A stretch of DNA of 64,000 nucleotides from positions 248,001 to 312,000 of the forward strand of contig KK106986.1 in assembly GCA_000611775.1 (NCBI GenBank). Direction: 5' to 3'. This DNA comes from Umbilicaria muhlenbergii (Eukaryota > Ascomycota > Lecanoromycetes > Umbilicariales > Umbilicariaceae). The notes under the pieces were generated by a model that was given only the letters and a program-made list of their open reading frames with translations, was not told the origin of the DNA and searched no databases. A program made the translations under genes and the position numbers. Of this stretch, positions 1-11,450 are shown in pieces (positions within the stretch are counted from its first letter, which is position 1; every line of letters starts with the position of its first letter).

Positions 1-2223
1 CTTGTTGGGGTTGGGGTTTTGGAGCAGCTGTTGCTATGCTGAGAATTGCGAGAACGAGAGGGAGGTATTCAAGCTTCATGGCGAGCATCGTGGCTGGAAG
101 AAACATGAGGACAAGTCTATATAGGAGACGGACAATTCGTCAAGGAGTGATTGCCACTAGCAATGCAAGCCGAGGGTGGTTGATGTCCAGAGATGTCAAG
201 ATCGAAATAACGATCGATTGGAGATGGTGGTTGAGGCACCAAATCTTGGCGGGCATGAACAAGCCTATATACGGCAGTGATTGTTGGCTTCAACATGGTC
301 AACCCGCGGTCTCTAAGGCTCAAACAGCCATGTGGGGAACAGGATGGTCCTGACGCATATACATGACGACGCCGTGGCGGTGCAGTAGCTAAGAAGCCCG
401 GGTCCGCTGCTGCAGTTGAAGAGATCATGGATACGTAAGTGTTGTTTCGAAGAACCAAAGGCGCATCAAAGCATCGATGGTCAAACAACCTTTTTTCACA
501 AAATTTGTTTCATACCTTCGGAGGGTGTAATGCCAGAACTAAGGATGGAGCCGGAGGATTTTGTGCGATATCATTGGCAAGTAGAGAGTCGCTTGAACTG
601 TATGGGAGCAATCGCTTGGTGCGGCACAACTTCGCGAAGTCGGCAGTGCCGCTGACATGGAGGACTTATGGTATACTTGTTAAGGAATTGAAGACGCGTA
701 ATGCAAACAATCAGGCGGATAGAAAGCAGTTCACGGACTTCCTTGCGGGAAAATGAAGCTGGATGCAAAAGAAATACGACTACAACGGAAGACGCACGGA
801 AAATATCAGAGTCAGTAAATAGCCCCGGGCATAGAAATTCGCGGAATTCTCAACAACAATCGCAAGGCAAAGGGTGACGTTCAGTAGCCTGGAATGCGAA
901 TGAAGCCCAATGCCTTCTGAGTATGGTCCCAGGGTAGTCTCCAAAGGATTGTCTTCATCGTCAAATAACTTCGGCTTGTTGAGACCACTTCCCGCATCAG
1001 CGAGCGTTGAATGAAGGTTTGGAAGAAATCGAACAAAGGCCCGAGATCCAGTGATTCTACCTTTCAAGGTCGTAAGAGGACGTCGGAGCGTCGGAATTTC
1101 GGAGGATCAGGTTTCGCCAGCTGCTGGCATGAGCCCTAGACAATCCTCATACTGGGGGTGCAACGCCCTTGACAAGTCTTGTTCGTGCAGCACGAAGCGA
1201 TAAGTCTGGGGAAGGCCTTTGTGGAAGCCGGCCAGAAGCGATCGGATCCCCTCAACGGGCTGCATTTCGCAGTCGTACAGCGTCCCAGCGTATTCCGTAA
1301 CGGGCCAAGCATACTCTTTCGAGGCCTTGCCTACCTGTCGCCATGCCTGATGGTAGCATTGACGGTCAAATCTGCCCGGGTTGGATTTTGTGTTTGACGC
1401 ACACAGCAGCCTCTTGGCCCCGGTTAGAAGGTAGTTGAAGCAAAAAGACGGTGAGACAGCGTGGCCGAGTGGTAAGTGGCCAACTTGAGTTCGGTGATGC
1501 AGCACTGAAGGTGCTCCAGGCAGCGACGCACCCGAGAGCCGGGCGGCCAGGAGCTTCGGTTGAGCAAGATCGTTTAGTTATCGTTTATCGGTCGTGTGTC
1601 ACCTATCGAGGCCTAGTTTAGCGTGCGGCAACGGCGGGGCGGACACGCCCGGGTCCCCACTCGGAAGGATCCAAGCATACCCCGGGTCTGCCTAACAGGG
1701 AAGATGGCCCGTTGGACTTATCACCACCCACAAGCTTCTCCAAGCTCCTATCGCCACGCCAAGAAGGGAAGTCCGTTCTCGTACGAGTACGAAAACTGAG
1801 CTGTGCAGAATGGCTTGTGCCTTACTACCTCCATTGAGTGGCTCCGGCCATGCTCTCCACTGTCATGATAATGCACGAGATCCACATCAGGAAGCTGGTC
1901 GTACCATCGACGTGGCCATGGTCATGCGTGTTAGTACAAGGCTTAAGGACGTAGCCAGAGTACCAGTTCAGACTGTTCTGCAGTTCCTCTTACTGCTGAT
2001 GGTCAAAATGGAGCAATTAAATACGGGGGGTTCCTCCGTGTCTGTTGGAAGCAGAGATTCTTCGCTCGTGAAGGAAGGAGGTGTTGCTGCCTCCCTCTCC
2101 AGCAGATTCATTCACTACATAATTAAAACACTCGTTCTCGAGGGATCATTATCAGTCTTTTCAGCAGAGTCTTTCATCAGGTAGCATCGGTCTTCGTGGT
2201 AATAATTAATCACATAGCTCATC
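1..2223. other. No confident gene; 5' flank of the sedolisin gene
   Basis: Only short overlapping frames occur here and none shows a family motif I recognise. Two minus-strand frames (1107-1505 and 780-1067) read like ordinary protein and could be pieces of one decayed or poorly spliced gene, but I cannot name it. The last few hundred bases before 2224 are presumably the promoter of the sedolisin gene. I see no tRNA that folds properly. Confidence 0.4.
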
Positions 2224-4282
2224 ATGCTGTCCTCAAACTGTTTCATCGCGCTTCTGTCAATAATCACCATCTTTGCAGGTATCCATGCTGCCCCTTCCGC
2301 CGAGCTCGACGTTCTCGAGAAGCTGCGTGGAATCCCCCAAGGATGGCGTCAAGGTGACGCGCCGCCAGCCTCGAAACGGCTACGATTCCGTATCGCTGTG
2401 AAGCTGCAGAACGCCTTTGAATTCGAAGAGCTCGTCCTTCAAATCTCCACACCGGGTCATTCCAAATATGGACAACACATGAAGAGGGATGAGCTCAAGG
2501 CTATGTTGCGTCCAAGCTCAGATGCTACCAATGCTATCATAGGGTGGCTTGAAGCAGAAGGCGTGCCATCTTCAGATATTGAAGACAGTGGCGACTGGAT
2601 TAATTTCCGTGTGCCTGCAGTAGAGGCGGAGCGTATTCTCAACACGCGGTTCTATTACTACTCAAGCTCCGTGAACGGCGTCGATAAGATCCGTACCCTA
2701 CAATACTCGGTACCAAAGAAGCTACACCAGTACATTCAGATGATCCAGCCTACCACTCGCTTTGGTCAGATGCAGGCGGAGCGATCTACTATTTTTGAGC
2801 ACTTCAAGGTTGACACTGGCAAGGGATTCACTGTTGGGAACCAAGTCAACGTGACCTGTCAGTAGTCCTAGATCAACTCCGAGTTTCAAGGCAAAGCCAT
2901 CGTTGTGCTAACCCTGTGGGCAGTGTGCAATAATACCATTACACCACAGTGCTTGAAGGAACTCTACAATGTCGGGGACTTCAACGCAAGTGCCACCAAT
3001 GGTACGTGATGTGCTCCTTACATCTGCCGTAGGCCATCAAAATTGACTGGTGACAGGCAACAAACTGGGCATCTGCGGCTATCTGAACCAGTACGCCAAA
3101 TACGCGGACCTCGAACAATTTCTGAAAGAATATGCGCCAATAGCCGCATCGGACAACTTTACATATGTTTCAGTCAATGGTGGCCTGCTGTTACAGGATA
3201 ATACTGTTGCCAATGACATCGAGGCTAACTTGGATGTGCAATATGGCCTATCTTTGTCGTATCCAACGCCTTCAACCTATTACAGCACTGGTGGCCTAGG
3301 GGAGTTGGTACCAGATCTGGACCAGCCAACGTTAGCGGATGACCAAAATGAGCCGTATCTAGACTTTCTAAGCTATGTCCTTGCTCTACCGGATGATCAA
3401 CTACCAACAACGCTCACTACATCCTACGGCGAAGACGAACAGAGTGTCCCGGAGCCGTATACGAACAAAACTTGTTCACTCTTTGCCCAGCTAGGTGCTC
3501 GTGGCGTCTCGGTACTTTTCTCAAGTGGCGATACTGGTGTTGGCAGCGCTTGCCAGACGAATGATGGCCAAAACACTACTCGCTTCTTGCCAACTTTCCC
3601 AGCGGGTTGTCCATTTGTCACATCTGTTGGTGGGACTCACTATGTCTACCCGGAAGAAGCCATCGGCTTCTCTTCCGGAGGATTTTCCGACAGGTTCCCT
3701 CGGCCCTCGTACCAAGAGGCCGCTGTCAGCGCGTACCTGAATATTCTAGGTGACCAATGGGACGGATTGTACAATCCAAACGGACGTGGCATCCCGGATG
3801 TTGCCGCGCAGTCCTCCCGTTTCCATGTGATCGACAAGGGCCGAGAAATCCTCGTTGGTGGTACTAGGTAAGCAGCATCTTCCATCCGGACAATATGTCC
3901 CAAGGCTGACTCTATGCATAGCGCCGCGGCGCCAACATTTGCTGCCATTGTCTCGTTGCTCAACAGCGCTCGCCTTTCGGCAAACCAACCACCGTTAGGT
4001 TTCTTGAACCCATGGATATATAGCGTCGGATACGAAGGCCTCAACGACATTGTCGATGGGGGATCCAGCGGCTGCACCGGCAAAGATATCTATTCTGGCC
4101 TGCCCACACCTTTTGTCCCGTATGCAAGTTGGAACGCGACTCCCGGGTGGGACCCAGTGACGGGGTATGGGACTCCTAACTTCCCGAAGCTCCTCGAGCT
4201 GTCTTCATCTAAGCGTCGTTCCAAGAGATTTGAGGGTGCACGGCATCGAGGATTGTATCGGGATGACTTGGAATGGCGGTGA
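2224..4282 (+). CDS. Secreted sedolisin-family serine protease (tripeptidyl-peptidase type)
   Basis: Four exons: 2224-2857, 2924-3001, 3057-3867, 3922-4282. They join in frame to 627 aa, usual for fungal sedolisins (S53). A hydrophobic signal peptide occupies about residues 1-22. An activation pro-domain follows, with the typical HSKYGQHM stretch. The catalytic domain carries the Glu and Asp of the triad in DIEANLD (about residue 291), the oxyanion Asp in SSGDTGVG, and the nucleophile Ser in GGTSAAAP (about residue 505), which is split by intron 3. The C-terminal calcium site is represented by [10 protein letters not shown] and [13 protein letters not shown]. The family removes tripeptides from, or cuts, proteins at acid pH outside the cell. 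Introns are 66, 55 and 54 nt. The next gene on the same strand is also a secreted protease. No break is seen. Whether it is a tripeptidyl-peptidase or an endopeptidase cannot be read from the sequence. Confidence 0.93.
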
Positions 4283-5436
4283 AGACTGCATGTGCAGCTG
4301 GTGTATAGCATGATAGCCTCGACTGACAGCGAGGCTCTGTCAAGATGGTCTTAGAAGCCTGTAGAGGAGTTATATGATAATGAATAGCCGAGCTTATCAA
4401 CGAAAGTCCACTAGAAATTACATGTAGAAGAGCAATGAGAAATACTCGAGTAGGGCAGATTGCTTAACGACTGTGAACCCTGCGCCATGGTATTCTCTGC
4501 ATGTAGTGGACGCTAGCATTTCCTTGGAGAGTCCTATGAAGAAGTCCAGTCGTGCCACCCCGTGACACTTTCCACTCAAGAGCTGTAGCCAAGGCGTTGT
4601 ACTTTGCGACCGGGCCAATGATTGCGCATGCTCGACGCCTCTCGGCCTTCTCTGGGCTACCTTAACGGCCCTGGCCGTCTTCCGCATCAAGCTACTAGAG
4701 TGTCACAGTGTATCTGGAGCAGACGAACCACATAATAATGGCTTCCCGTCTGGGTGGAGAAGTCAAGGCGACCTTCAGCATGAAATTGACGATGAAAAGC
4801 CAGGCCTTGCTTGATGTTCTGAAATCACCAATTCTCGAGCTCAATGACTTTCAGAATCTCTGTACTTGATGTTCTTCAGATTGTGCTTTTCTTGCTTGGT
4901 TATCGAGGGGATCCCCGCAGTGAGAGCTTCCCTTCCGTGCCCTGCGCGCAGACGGCCGACATGAGAGTATCATGTCAGAAGGGGAAGGTCCATAGCATTC
5001 CTGGCGGGACGTTGATGCACACTAACGGCTCAACCTATCCGCATACCCATATTCGAGCAGGGATGACCCAATCGTTTTCTTCGGAGTTGTGTTACCTTAT
5101 TGGATCCTGGAAAGGTTGCAGCTCCAAAATTCACCCCCAGATAAGTCCTCCTTGTTATCGAAGTACAGAGATCAACTGCAACGAGTTAGATTAAGATAGC
5201 CCATGATGGAAGGTGGTGTGCAGCCTTGCAGGCCTAAGATATCCCGAATACGTGAGTGACGAGTCACAACGCAGGAATCAAGGAACCTCCCCACCCTGTT
5301 GCTACTCGTACCTGTGAATGACATCGGCTTGGTGCAGACTACGGACGCAACAAAATGGCTGCAATGCCCACAGGAACATGGGCTTTCCACGAAGTTCCAG
5401 ATCGCCACTCAGAGCTCATATACAGCACCCCCTATC
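4283..5436. other. Intergenic, 3' flank of sedolisin and 5' flank of carboxypeptidase
   Basis: Short frames only, with no recognisable domain. The stretch probably holds the terminator of the sedolisin gene and the promoter of the carboxypeptidase gene. I see no repeat or RNA gene. Confidence 0.4.
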
Positions 5437-7256
5437 ATGCGTGTCCTAATCCAGCTTCTTCTGGTAGCCTTCGCCTCATTGGTTACAGCCAGGAGTGCAC
5501 AGCATGTGGGGAAGATCCTACCAGAGACAGCACCGAAGGCAAAGAGGTTCTCTGCAGCCCACGAGGCATACAGACGGGTCGAGAAGCGTGCATCGCCTTA
5601 TCTTAACACTAACACTACCAGTCCGTCGGTCTGATCTATTCCAAAGACCCCCAAGAGGCTGATTTACTTGCAGAATTTGCTGTCAACGGCAGCGCGATTC
5701 CTGACGTACCCTTCGACATCGGTGAATCCTATGCAGGGCTCCTTCCCATTTCTGACAGCCCGGATGAGACACGCCAACTGTACTTTTGGTTCTTTCCAAG
5801 CGGGAATCCTGCAGCAGCAGACGAGATTACTATCTGGTAAGTCTTTCCTTCAACTCCTATACTGCACGTGTCATTGCTGATAAGTTTTTAGGCTCAATGG
5901 CGGCCCTGGCTGCAGCTCTCTGGAGGGTCTTTTGCAAGAGAATGGTCCCTTCCTCTGGCAATATGGCACCTTTGCGCCTGTCCCAAACCCTTATACCTGG
6001 GTAAACCTTACCAACATGGTCTGGGTTGAGCAACCAGTTGGTACGGGCTTCTCTCAAGGAACTCCTAATGCTACCAGCGAAACAGATGTAGCGGCAGAGT
6101 TCTTGGGGTTCTTCAAGAACTTCGTCGAAACATTCAGCTTGCAAGGTCGGAAGGTCTATATCACCGGGGAAAGCTATGCTGGGGCATACGTACCGTACAT
6201 TGCGGATGCTATGTTCAACGCTAATGATACGGATTACTACAACATTGACTCGATCTTGATTTACGACCCCAGTACGAGTTCAAACGCTGTACAGGAGCAA
6301 AGTAAGTTGATGGGGAGAGCCGTCTACAGAGGTCATGCGGCTAATATGTTGCAACAGTACCGGCCGTTGCCTTTGTCGAGTATTGGGATAATCTCTTCTC
6401 CCTCAATGCCACTTTCATGGCAAACCTCACCAGTCAAGCCGATGCATGTGGCTATACTGCGTTCCTAAACGACTACCTCGTCTTCCCGCCTAAAGGCCCT
6501 CTCCCGACCCCTCCAAATGTCGATGGCGACGTACCAGGTTGTGATCTTTGGGATGCCATATACTATGCTGCCTCGGAGATAAATCCGTGCTTCGACATAT
6601 ATCAAGTGGCAACGACGTGCCCGCTTCTTTGGGATGTACTCGGCTTTCCCGGCTCGTTTGATTATGTGCCTGCGGGTGCATCTATCTACTTTAACCGATC
6701 TGATGTCCAGAAGGCGATCAACGCGCCCCCTACCAATTGGATGGAATGTACAAACGAGAATGTCTTTGTCAATGGTACCGACAATTCACCGCCGAGTGGT
6801 CTCTCAGTCCTTCCTGGCGTGATTGAAAAGACTAACAAGACCATTATTGCCCATGGTATGCTTGATTATGTCCTCATCATGAATGGTAAGTTCAGGGACC
6901 CTGGTGAATCAACTTGAAAATATTATACACTCTAACGATATCCAGGCACGCTACTCATGATCCAGAATATGACGTGGAATGGTGCGCAGGGGTTTCAGTC
7001 CGCACCTTCCGATCCCTTCTTCGTGCCATATCATAGCGAACTCAGTGATAGTACATTGGCAGGGGCTGGTGTCTTCGGAACAACGCATACAGAAAGAGGG
7101 TTGACCTTTGTGACGGTCAGTTTGTCGGGCCACATGGTACCCCAGTATGCTCCGGCTGCGGCCTACAGGCAGCTTGAGTTCTTGCTGGGCCGGATCGATA
7201 GTTTGACTCAGATGAGCGATTTTACAACGCAGACTGGCGATTTCGGGAATTATTAA
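5437..7256 (+). CDS. Secreted serine carboxypeptidase (peptidase S10, carboxypeptidase S1-like)
   Basis: Five exons: 5437-5620, 5674-5836, 5892-6301, 6358-6885, 6946-7256; 531 aa after joining. The N-terminus has a signal peptide (leucine/valine-rich, about 18 residues), then a short pro-region. S10 hallmarks are all present: the substrate-binding [11 protein letters not shown] (W codon split by intron 2), the nucleophile in GESYAG (Ser near residue 208), the catalytic Asp in HGMLDYVL (near 421) and the catalytic His in [10 protein letters not shown] (near 490). Such enzymes remove C-terminal amino acids in acid surroundings. Several N-x-S/T sites fit a secreted glycoprotein. Introns are 53-60 nt; the first donor (GTCCGT) is unusual but the join restores the conserved [15 protein letters not shown] stretch. 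It lies 1.15 kb after a secreted sedolisin, so the two may work on the same peptides. Confidence 0.93.
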
Positions 7257-7693
7257 AAGGGATATGGAGATGTGGAAGGGTTTAAATAGCGGCTGGCTAG
7301 AGAGAGATGCACATACAATTGAATCAAAGGCTTTGTGGATAGATTTTCTGGTCATCCCAGGCATGATTAGATCTTTGGTTAGGGCACGTCCCAAAACAGT
7401 ATCTTGTGCATTAAACACGCTTGAATTGTGTATAACCCTACAATCCAAGTGCTCATCTGAACCGACCTCAGCGACGGATCCTCATAGATCATGAAGCCCC
7501 TATTACAAAAAGCTTTCCAAACCCTTGGTCAGGGCTCCATCCTTGCCAAGACCAATTACATCATCGGTACAGTGACGTCTTTACCCCGGTCACCTTTATG
7601 TGCTCTCCAAATATTTTACAACATCAATTGCACACGACCTGCAACGAAACATACAACATTATCACCCACTTCACCTTCGACTCACCAGCCAAC
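7257..7693. other. Intergenic spacer
   Basis: About 440 nt between two plus-strand genes. Nothing recognisable beyond presumed terminator and promoter sequence. Confidence 0.4.
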
Positions 7694-8343
7694 ATGTCCG
7701 CCGAATACGCAGGCCAAGACCCCCTCGCCATCGCCGAGCAAGCCGAGCGCGACCTGAACTCGCACGCCGCCAAGCACGGCCACGGAGCCAGTGACTCGAG
7801 TACGTCCATTTCCAGTCCCAACTCCAACCATATCCAATCCTTCCCACATCCAATTCTATTCGCCCCGCATACCCCACGGGGTCCACTTTCTACCGGAGTG
7901 GCTTTGGGAGCGCACCTTTTCACTAACGCCACGATCTAGCTCTCGAGTCCGGCGTCGACGCGAGCGTGACCTCCAAGTTCCCCGGCAGCACCGTGGTCGT
8001 CGGATCGGCGGCGTCGGGGGCGGGGGATAACCGTGAGATACCGGTGGAGGAGGGGGGCGACGTCAAGGATGATGGACAGTAGGTCCCCCCCCCCCCTCTG
8101 AGGAGAATCCAGAGACACGCCATAGATGGGGGGCTCTCCAGAAGCTCAGCCCGCACAGGCGATGAAAGCGAGCGAGACGGGGGCGTGGAATGAGGATCCA
8201 ATTTTGTGCTGACGGATTTCGGGAACGTGTGTAGGCCGACGAAAGCAGGGGATTTCGAGGGGGCGGGCGGGCCGGAGACGAAGAAGCAGCTGTATGAGGA
8301 GGCGAATCCGGGGAATGATGATGTGCGCGCGAATGTGAGGTAG
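7694..8343 (+). CDS. Small hydrophilic conserved fungal protein, function unknown
   Basis: Three exons (7694-7799, 7940-8078, 8235-8343) join in frame to 117 aa. The protein is very hydrophilic, has no signal peptide or membrane segment, and contains the stretches AIAEQAERDLNSHAAK, TLESGVDASVTSKFPG, GSAASGAGDNREIP and PTKAGDFEGAGGPE. I recall similar small proteins as common unnamed proteins of Pezizomycotina; that is memory, not a search. The low complexity and charge recall LEA-type stress proteins, which is only a guess. The introns (140 and 156 nt) are longer than others in the window, and the second begins with a run of about 13 C just after the GTAGGT donor. Confidence 0.72.
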
Positions 8344-9796
8344 GGGATTGCTACAGGGGCGAGAGCGGGGATGGGAAGGGCGAGCGTGGAGATGGAGATG
8401 GCGGATCGATCTGTATCAGTTGAACGAGAAGGGGGAAATCCTTTTGGTGCTTTCCCTGTGAGTCCGAAAACGGTGGGGAACGTGTCTTTGACGGAGCTCT
8501 CGATCCAAGTAGTTCATGCGCACGCAATATAGCCTTCCCGATGGCAACCTCGTCGATATTCTCTGCAGGCTTCAGCCTTGCTGCATAGCAGCTATGCGTA
8601 GTTGTATATGCTTCATGTGTAGCCATTGTGACTCTTTTCTCTCATACGGCTTTTATTTACATCTGTTACCAGACGACAGAAGAGGGATCGAGAAGAACCG
8701 TCTGGCTGATGTATGCGAGTCGAAATCTTCCCGCTCAGAACGAGAAATCAATCACGCAATATCAAGCAGGGCACTGGACAATAGGAAGATAGAACGAACT
8801 TCTCGAGAGAGTGCGGCGTTGACCTAGCCTTGACATGACGCAGGCAGTGGAGATATACAATTCCAAAAACTGTTGTAGTTTTGCTGTTCTGTAGATCTAT
8901 CCACCGTATCCCCCCCCCTGTATCCCCAGCACCACCATCGCAAACCATCCACCAACCCCTCCTGTCCCCCCACCCGAAAGAAACCAGCCCTCACATTTCA
9001 AATCTACCCAAACCCCATTTAAAAATGGTACACCAGCCCCAAAAAGTCCCCCCGTCATGCCAACAACAACAACAAGGGCAGAGAATGCACGTGACATTAC
9101 CCTCACAACTAAACTGTGACTTGTGAAAACCCAGCACCAAGCCAAAGCTGGACGACCAACTGCTTGCGAAAGTATTGGACGGGGAGATGGCGGGGAAGGG
9201 TGAGTGGGAGGTTTGGTGTGAGAGGGTGGAGAGGAGATGGTGGGGTGTTGGTGTGGGGCGGATGTGTGGGGGGAGGGAGGGGGGTGTTGGCGGGGGTTTG
9301 GTTATGAGATTTGTTGAATTTGGGAGAGGTTGGGTTTGGGTGATGGGGATTTGTTGGATTTGGGTGTGGGATGTGAGATGTGAGTTGGAAAGGATCGATC
9401 ACGTACGGCGTCGTTGTGTGTTGGCTCGCCGAACGTCGGGCAGTCAATGCGGTTCTTGCATGTACGGAATCTGACAACGGTTTGGATTGTGCTGGAAGAT
9501 GATTTTCGACTATGCGTGTCATCATGGAAGAGCGCTGAAAAGGGTGTTTGCGTGTCAACGCAGTAGATGACAAAACACGAATGAAACAACCATCATAATT
9601 GATGAGTTCACGGCCAGCACCGAACACTTGAACGAAGAGCAAACATTACAGCATATTTGCAGTTCTCAAGTCGAGAGGGACCGTTGCCCCAAAAGATAAA
9701 TAACCCACATCGACACTCTCGAGAGCGCACCTCAACCCTCTCCACCGAACGCAGCCGACAGCAAAGAACCTAACCTTCCACATCCACTCCGCCACC
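8344..9796. other. Long intergenic region with a strand-asymmetric G/T-rich tract
   Basis: No gene is supported. From about 9175 to 9400 the plus strand is almost devoid of C and is built of GGTTTGGG/GGGTTTGG-like runs, so the minus strand is C/A-rich. Long frames across it are by-products of that composition. The last 120 nt before 9797 are the likely promoter and 5' leader of the next gene. Confidence 0.5.
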
Positions 9797-10111
9797 ATGT
9801 GCTATTACATCACCCACGTATGGGCATGCGGCCACGTAAAGCAAGTGACACAGGAACTATGTCCACGTGCGGGCCAGCCGAAGCACGTCAAAACCCAAGA
9901 GAGATTCCAGGTGGCGGGCCGATGCTTCAATTGCGCAAGCAAACACAAGCTTGAGGACTCGACATCCGGACTCAGTTCCGATGGCCCTCGCGACTCGGAG
10001 ATCGGCGGCGGGCCCACGCGTGGTGGCTCTTCCGGTCGTGATAGTCCGGTAGGAGTTGTGCCACCGGCCGCCAAGAGTTTTGAGCCTTGTTCGGACAGTG
10101 AGGAAGAGTAA
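9797..10111 (+). CDS. Small Cys/His-containing fungal protein, function unknown
   Basis: Single exon, 104 aa. The N-terminus MCYYITHVWACGHVKQ followed by LCPRA and RCFNCASKH gives a C-x-H ... C ... C-x2-C arrangement that could bind one zinc ion. Many Pezizomycotina carry short proteins beginning MCYY with a CGH motif; I know them only as uncharacterised. The C-terminal half is Gly/Ser/Pro-rich and ends in an acidic DSEEE. There is no signal peptide, so a cytosolic or nuclear protein is likely. The ATG at 9797 is in a good context (CACCATG). Confidence 0.65.
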   Translation: MCYYITHVWACGHVKQVTQELCPRAGQPKHVKTQERFQVAGRCFNCASKHKLEDSTSGLSSDGPRDSEIGGGPTRGGSSGRDSPVGVVPPAAKSFEPCSDSEEE

Positions 10112-10328
10112 GGTAGTTGTATGGGAGTGTGGTGGTGAAGCAGGAATCGATGGAGATGTACCGGGCCCGGGGAATCGCTGTTTGGTTTGAGGCTTTTTAC
10201 TGTGCTGGCATGTTTTGTTTAGCAATACCATATTTGCAATAACTTGGTTTGATCTTGCTGGGGAATCATTCATGCCGTGAGACCATCCGTACAATCCAGG
10301 TTCACTTCAAGCTTGGTGAGGATGAGGC

Positions 10329-11450
10329 TCATATTTTCGAAGGTCTGCCGTTGACCGCCCCCTCGGTCTTCTCGAATGTTTCTCCAATGAATCGAACGAC
10401 CTCTTTGACCATGCCTGGGCTCATTTCATGACCGACACCATCGAAAACAATATCCTCGAGGACGATTCCACCGTCGCTAAACCACCCGTCTTTGGAAATG
10501 GCTTCTTTTAGCCACTGGAGGAATGGCTCCCCGGCTTTATAAGGAACCAATTTATCGGCACCACCGGCTAGATTGAGGATCCTCTTGCCTTGTAGGGTGG
10601 CTTTCATAAGGGGAATCAATCTTTTCTTCTCTTCCTCTGTAGGCTCCCGACTATAGGTCTCTTCTGTTCTAGCTGCAACTTTACCTAGTAGCAAGCCTGC
10701 CGGATCATATTTCTCAACAGCCTCGATTAAACCCCGAGGAAAGTCTTTGGAGCCGAGGAACTGGGAGCCTGGAGGTGAGCTATCCGTCCAGGTCTTCAGT
10801 TTGGAGAGCCGGGCACGGTCAGACATCACCCGGACGTAGTCGGGACATCCAATTATAACAACTCCGCTGGTGATGCGGGGTTCCAGAAGCAGGCAGTGCC
10901 AGACAGCATGGCCACCCAAGGAGATGCCTAGGGCCATGTGGCTGGTTATGGTATGGCCGGATACAGGAAAAGCATACGACGATATGTAGTCCATCAAATG
11001 TGAGGTATCAGCAGCGGTCCCGTCTACGGATCGTCAGTGTGAGTTTGATCATCCACGGTGGCGGTACTGACGATAGATGGAGAACATGTCCTGGGCATGA
11101 CTTTCATTACCGGATCGCCAAGCTTCGTTTGCGAGGTTGTCCACTTCCCGGGTTCCATGATTCCTTTGGTCGAACGATACAGCTATCAAACCCGTCGAGC
11201 GTCCTTTGTCCTTGGTGTTGTGAAGGCGTTTATTCCATTCATTGACCGTCGTCGCAGCGATTGGCGCCATACATTCCTGTGTTTGCAGTCGCGGGTGAAG
11301 AAGCCACAAACATGCTACATTCTTGACCTCCTTGGGAAGCTCTTCGAGACCATATACGGTCGTTCGGATGCCTGCAATTGTGTACGTCTGCTTCGATACA
11401 GTGGTTGGAGGAGAGGAGTAGGTAGTGTCCATAGGGTTTGGGGTAGCCAT
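10329..11450 (-). CDS. Alpha/beta hydrolase, cytosolic
   Basis: Two exons on the minus strand, 11450-11072 and 11023-10329 (48-nt intron), giving 357 aa. The fold markers are SFDQRNHGTR after an early strand, the nucleophile elbow GISLGGHA (Ser), a candidate acid in the NLAGGADKLVPY region, and the catalytic His in DGVGHEMSP near the C-terminus. No signal peptide is present from this start. The substrate is unknown; the family includes esterases and thioesterases. The frame stays open upstream to another ATG at 11666 through a 7-bp tandem repeat, so a longer N-terminal form is possible; I chose the ATG at 11450 because the upstream stretch is a repeat product. Confidence 0.8.

Noticed and set aside
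780-1505. Minus-strand frames reading like parts of one protein
   Set aside because: No motif could be tied to a family with confidence; a phosphotransferase-like reading was considered but the key residues do not line up.
1461-1540. tRNA-Ser/Leu-like start (GACAGCGTGGCCGAGTGGT)
   Set aside because: Looks like the 5' part of a class II tRNA, but no anticodon arm, T-arm (GGTTCGA) or matching acceptor end follows. Chance or a remote tRNA fragment.
9109-9642. Minus-strand frame of 177 codons rich in Pro/His/Asn/Thr
   Set aside because: Entirely explained by the skewed G/T composition of the plus strand; no signal peptide or domain.
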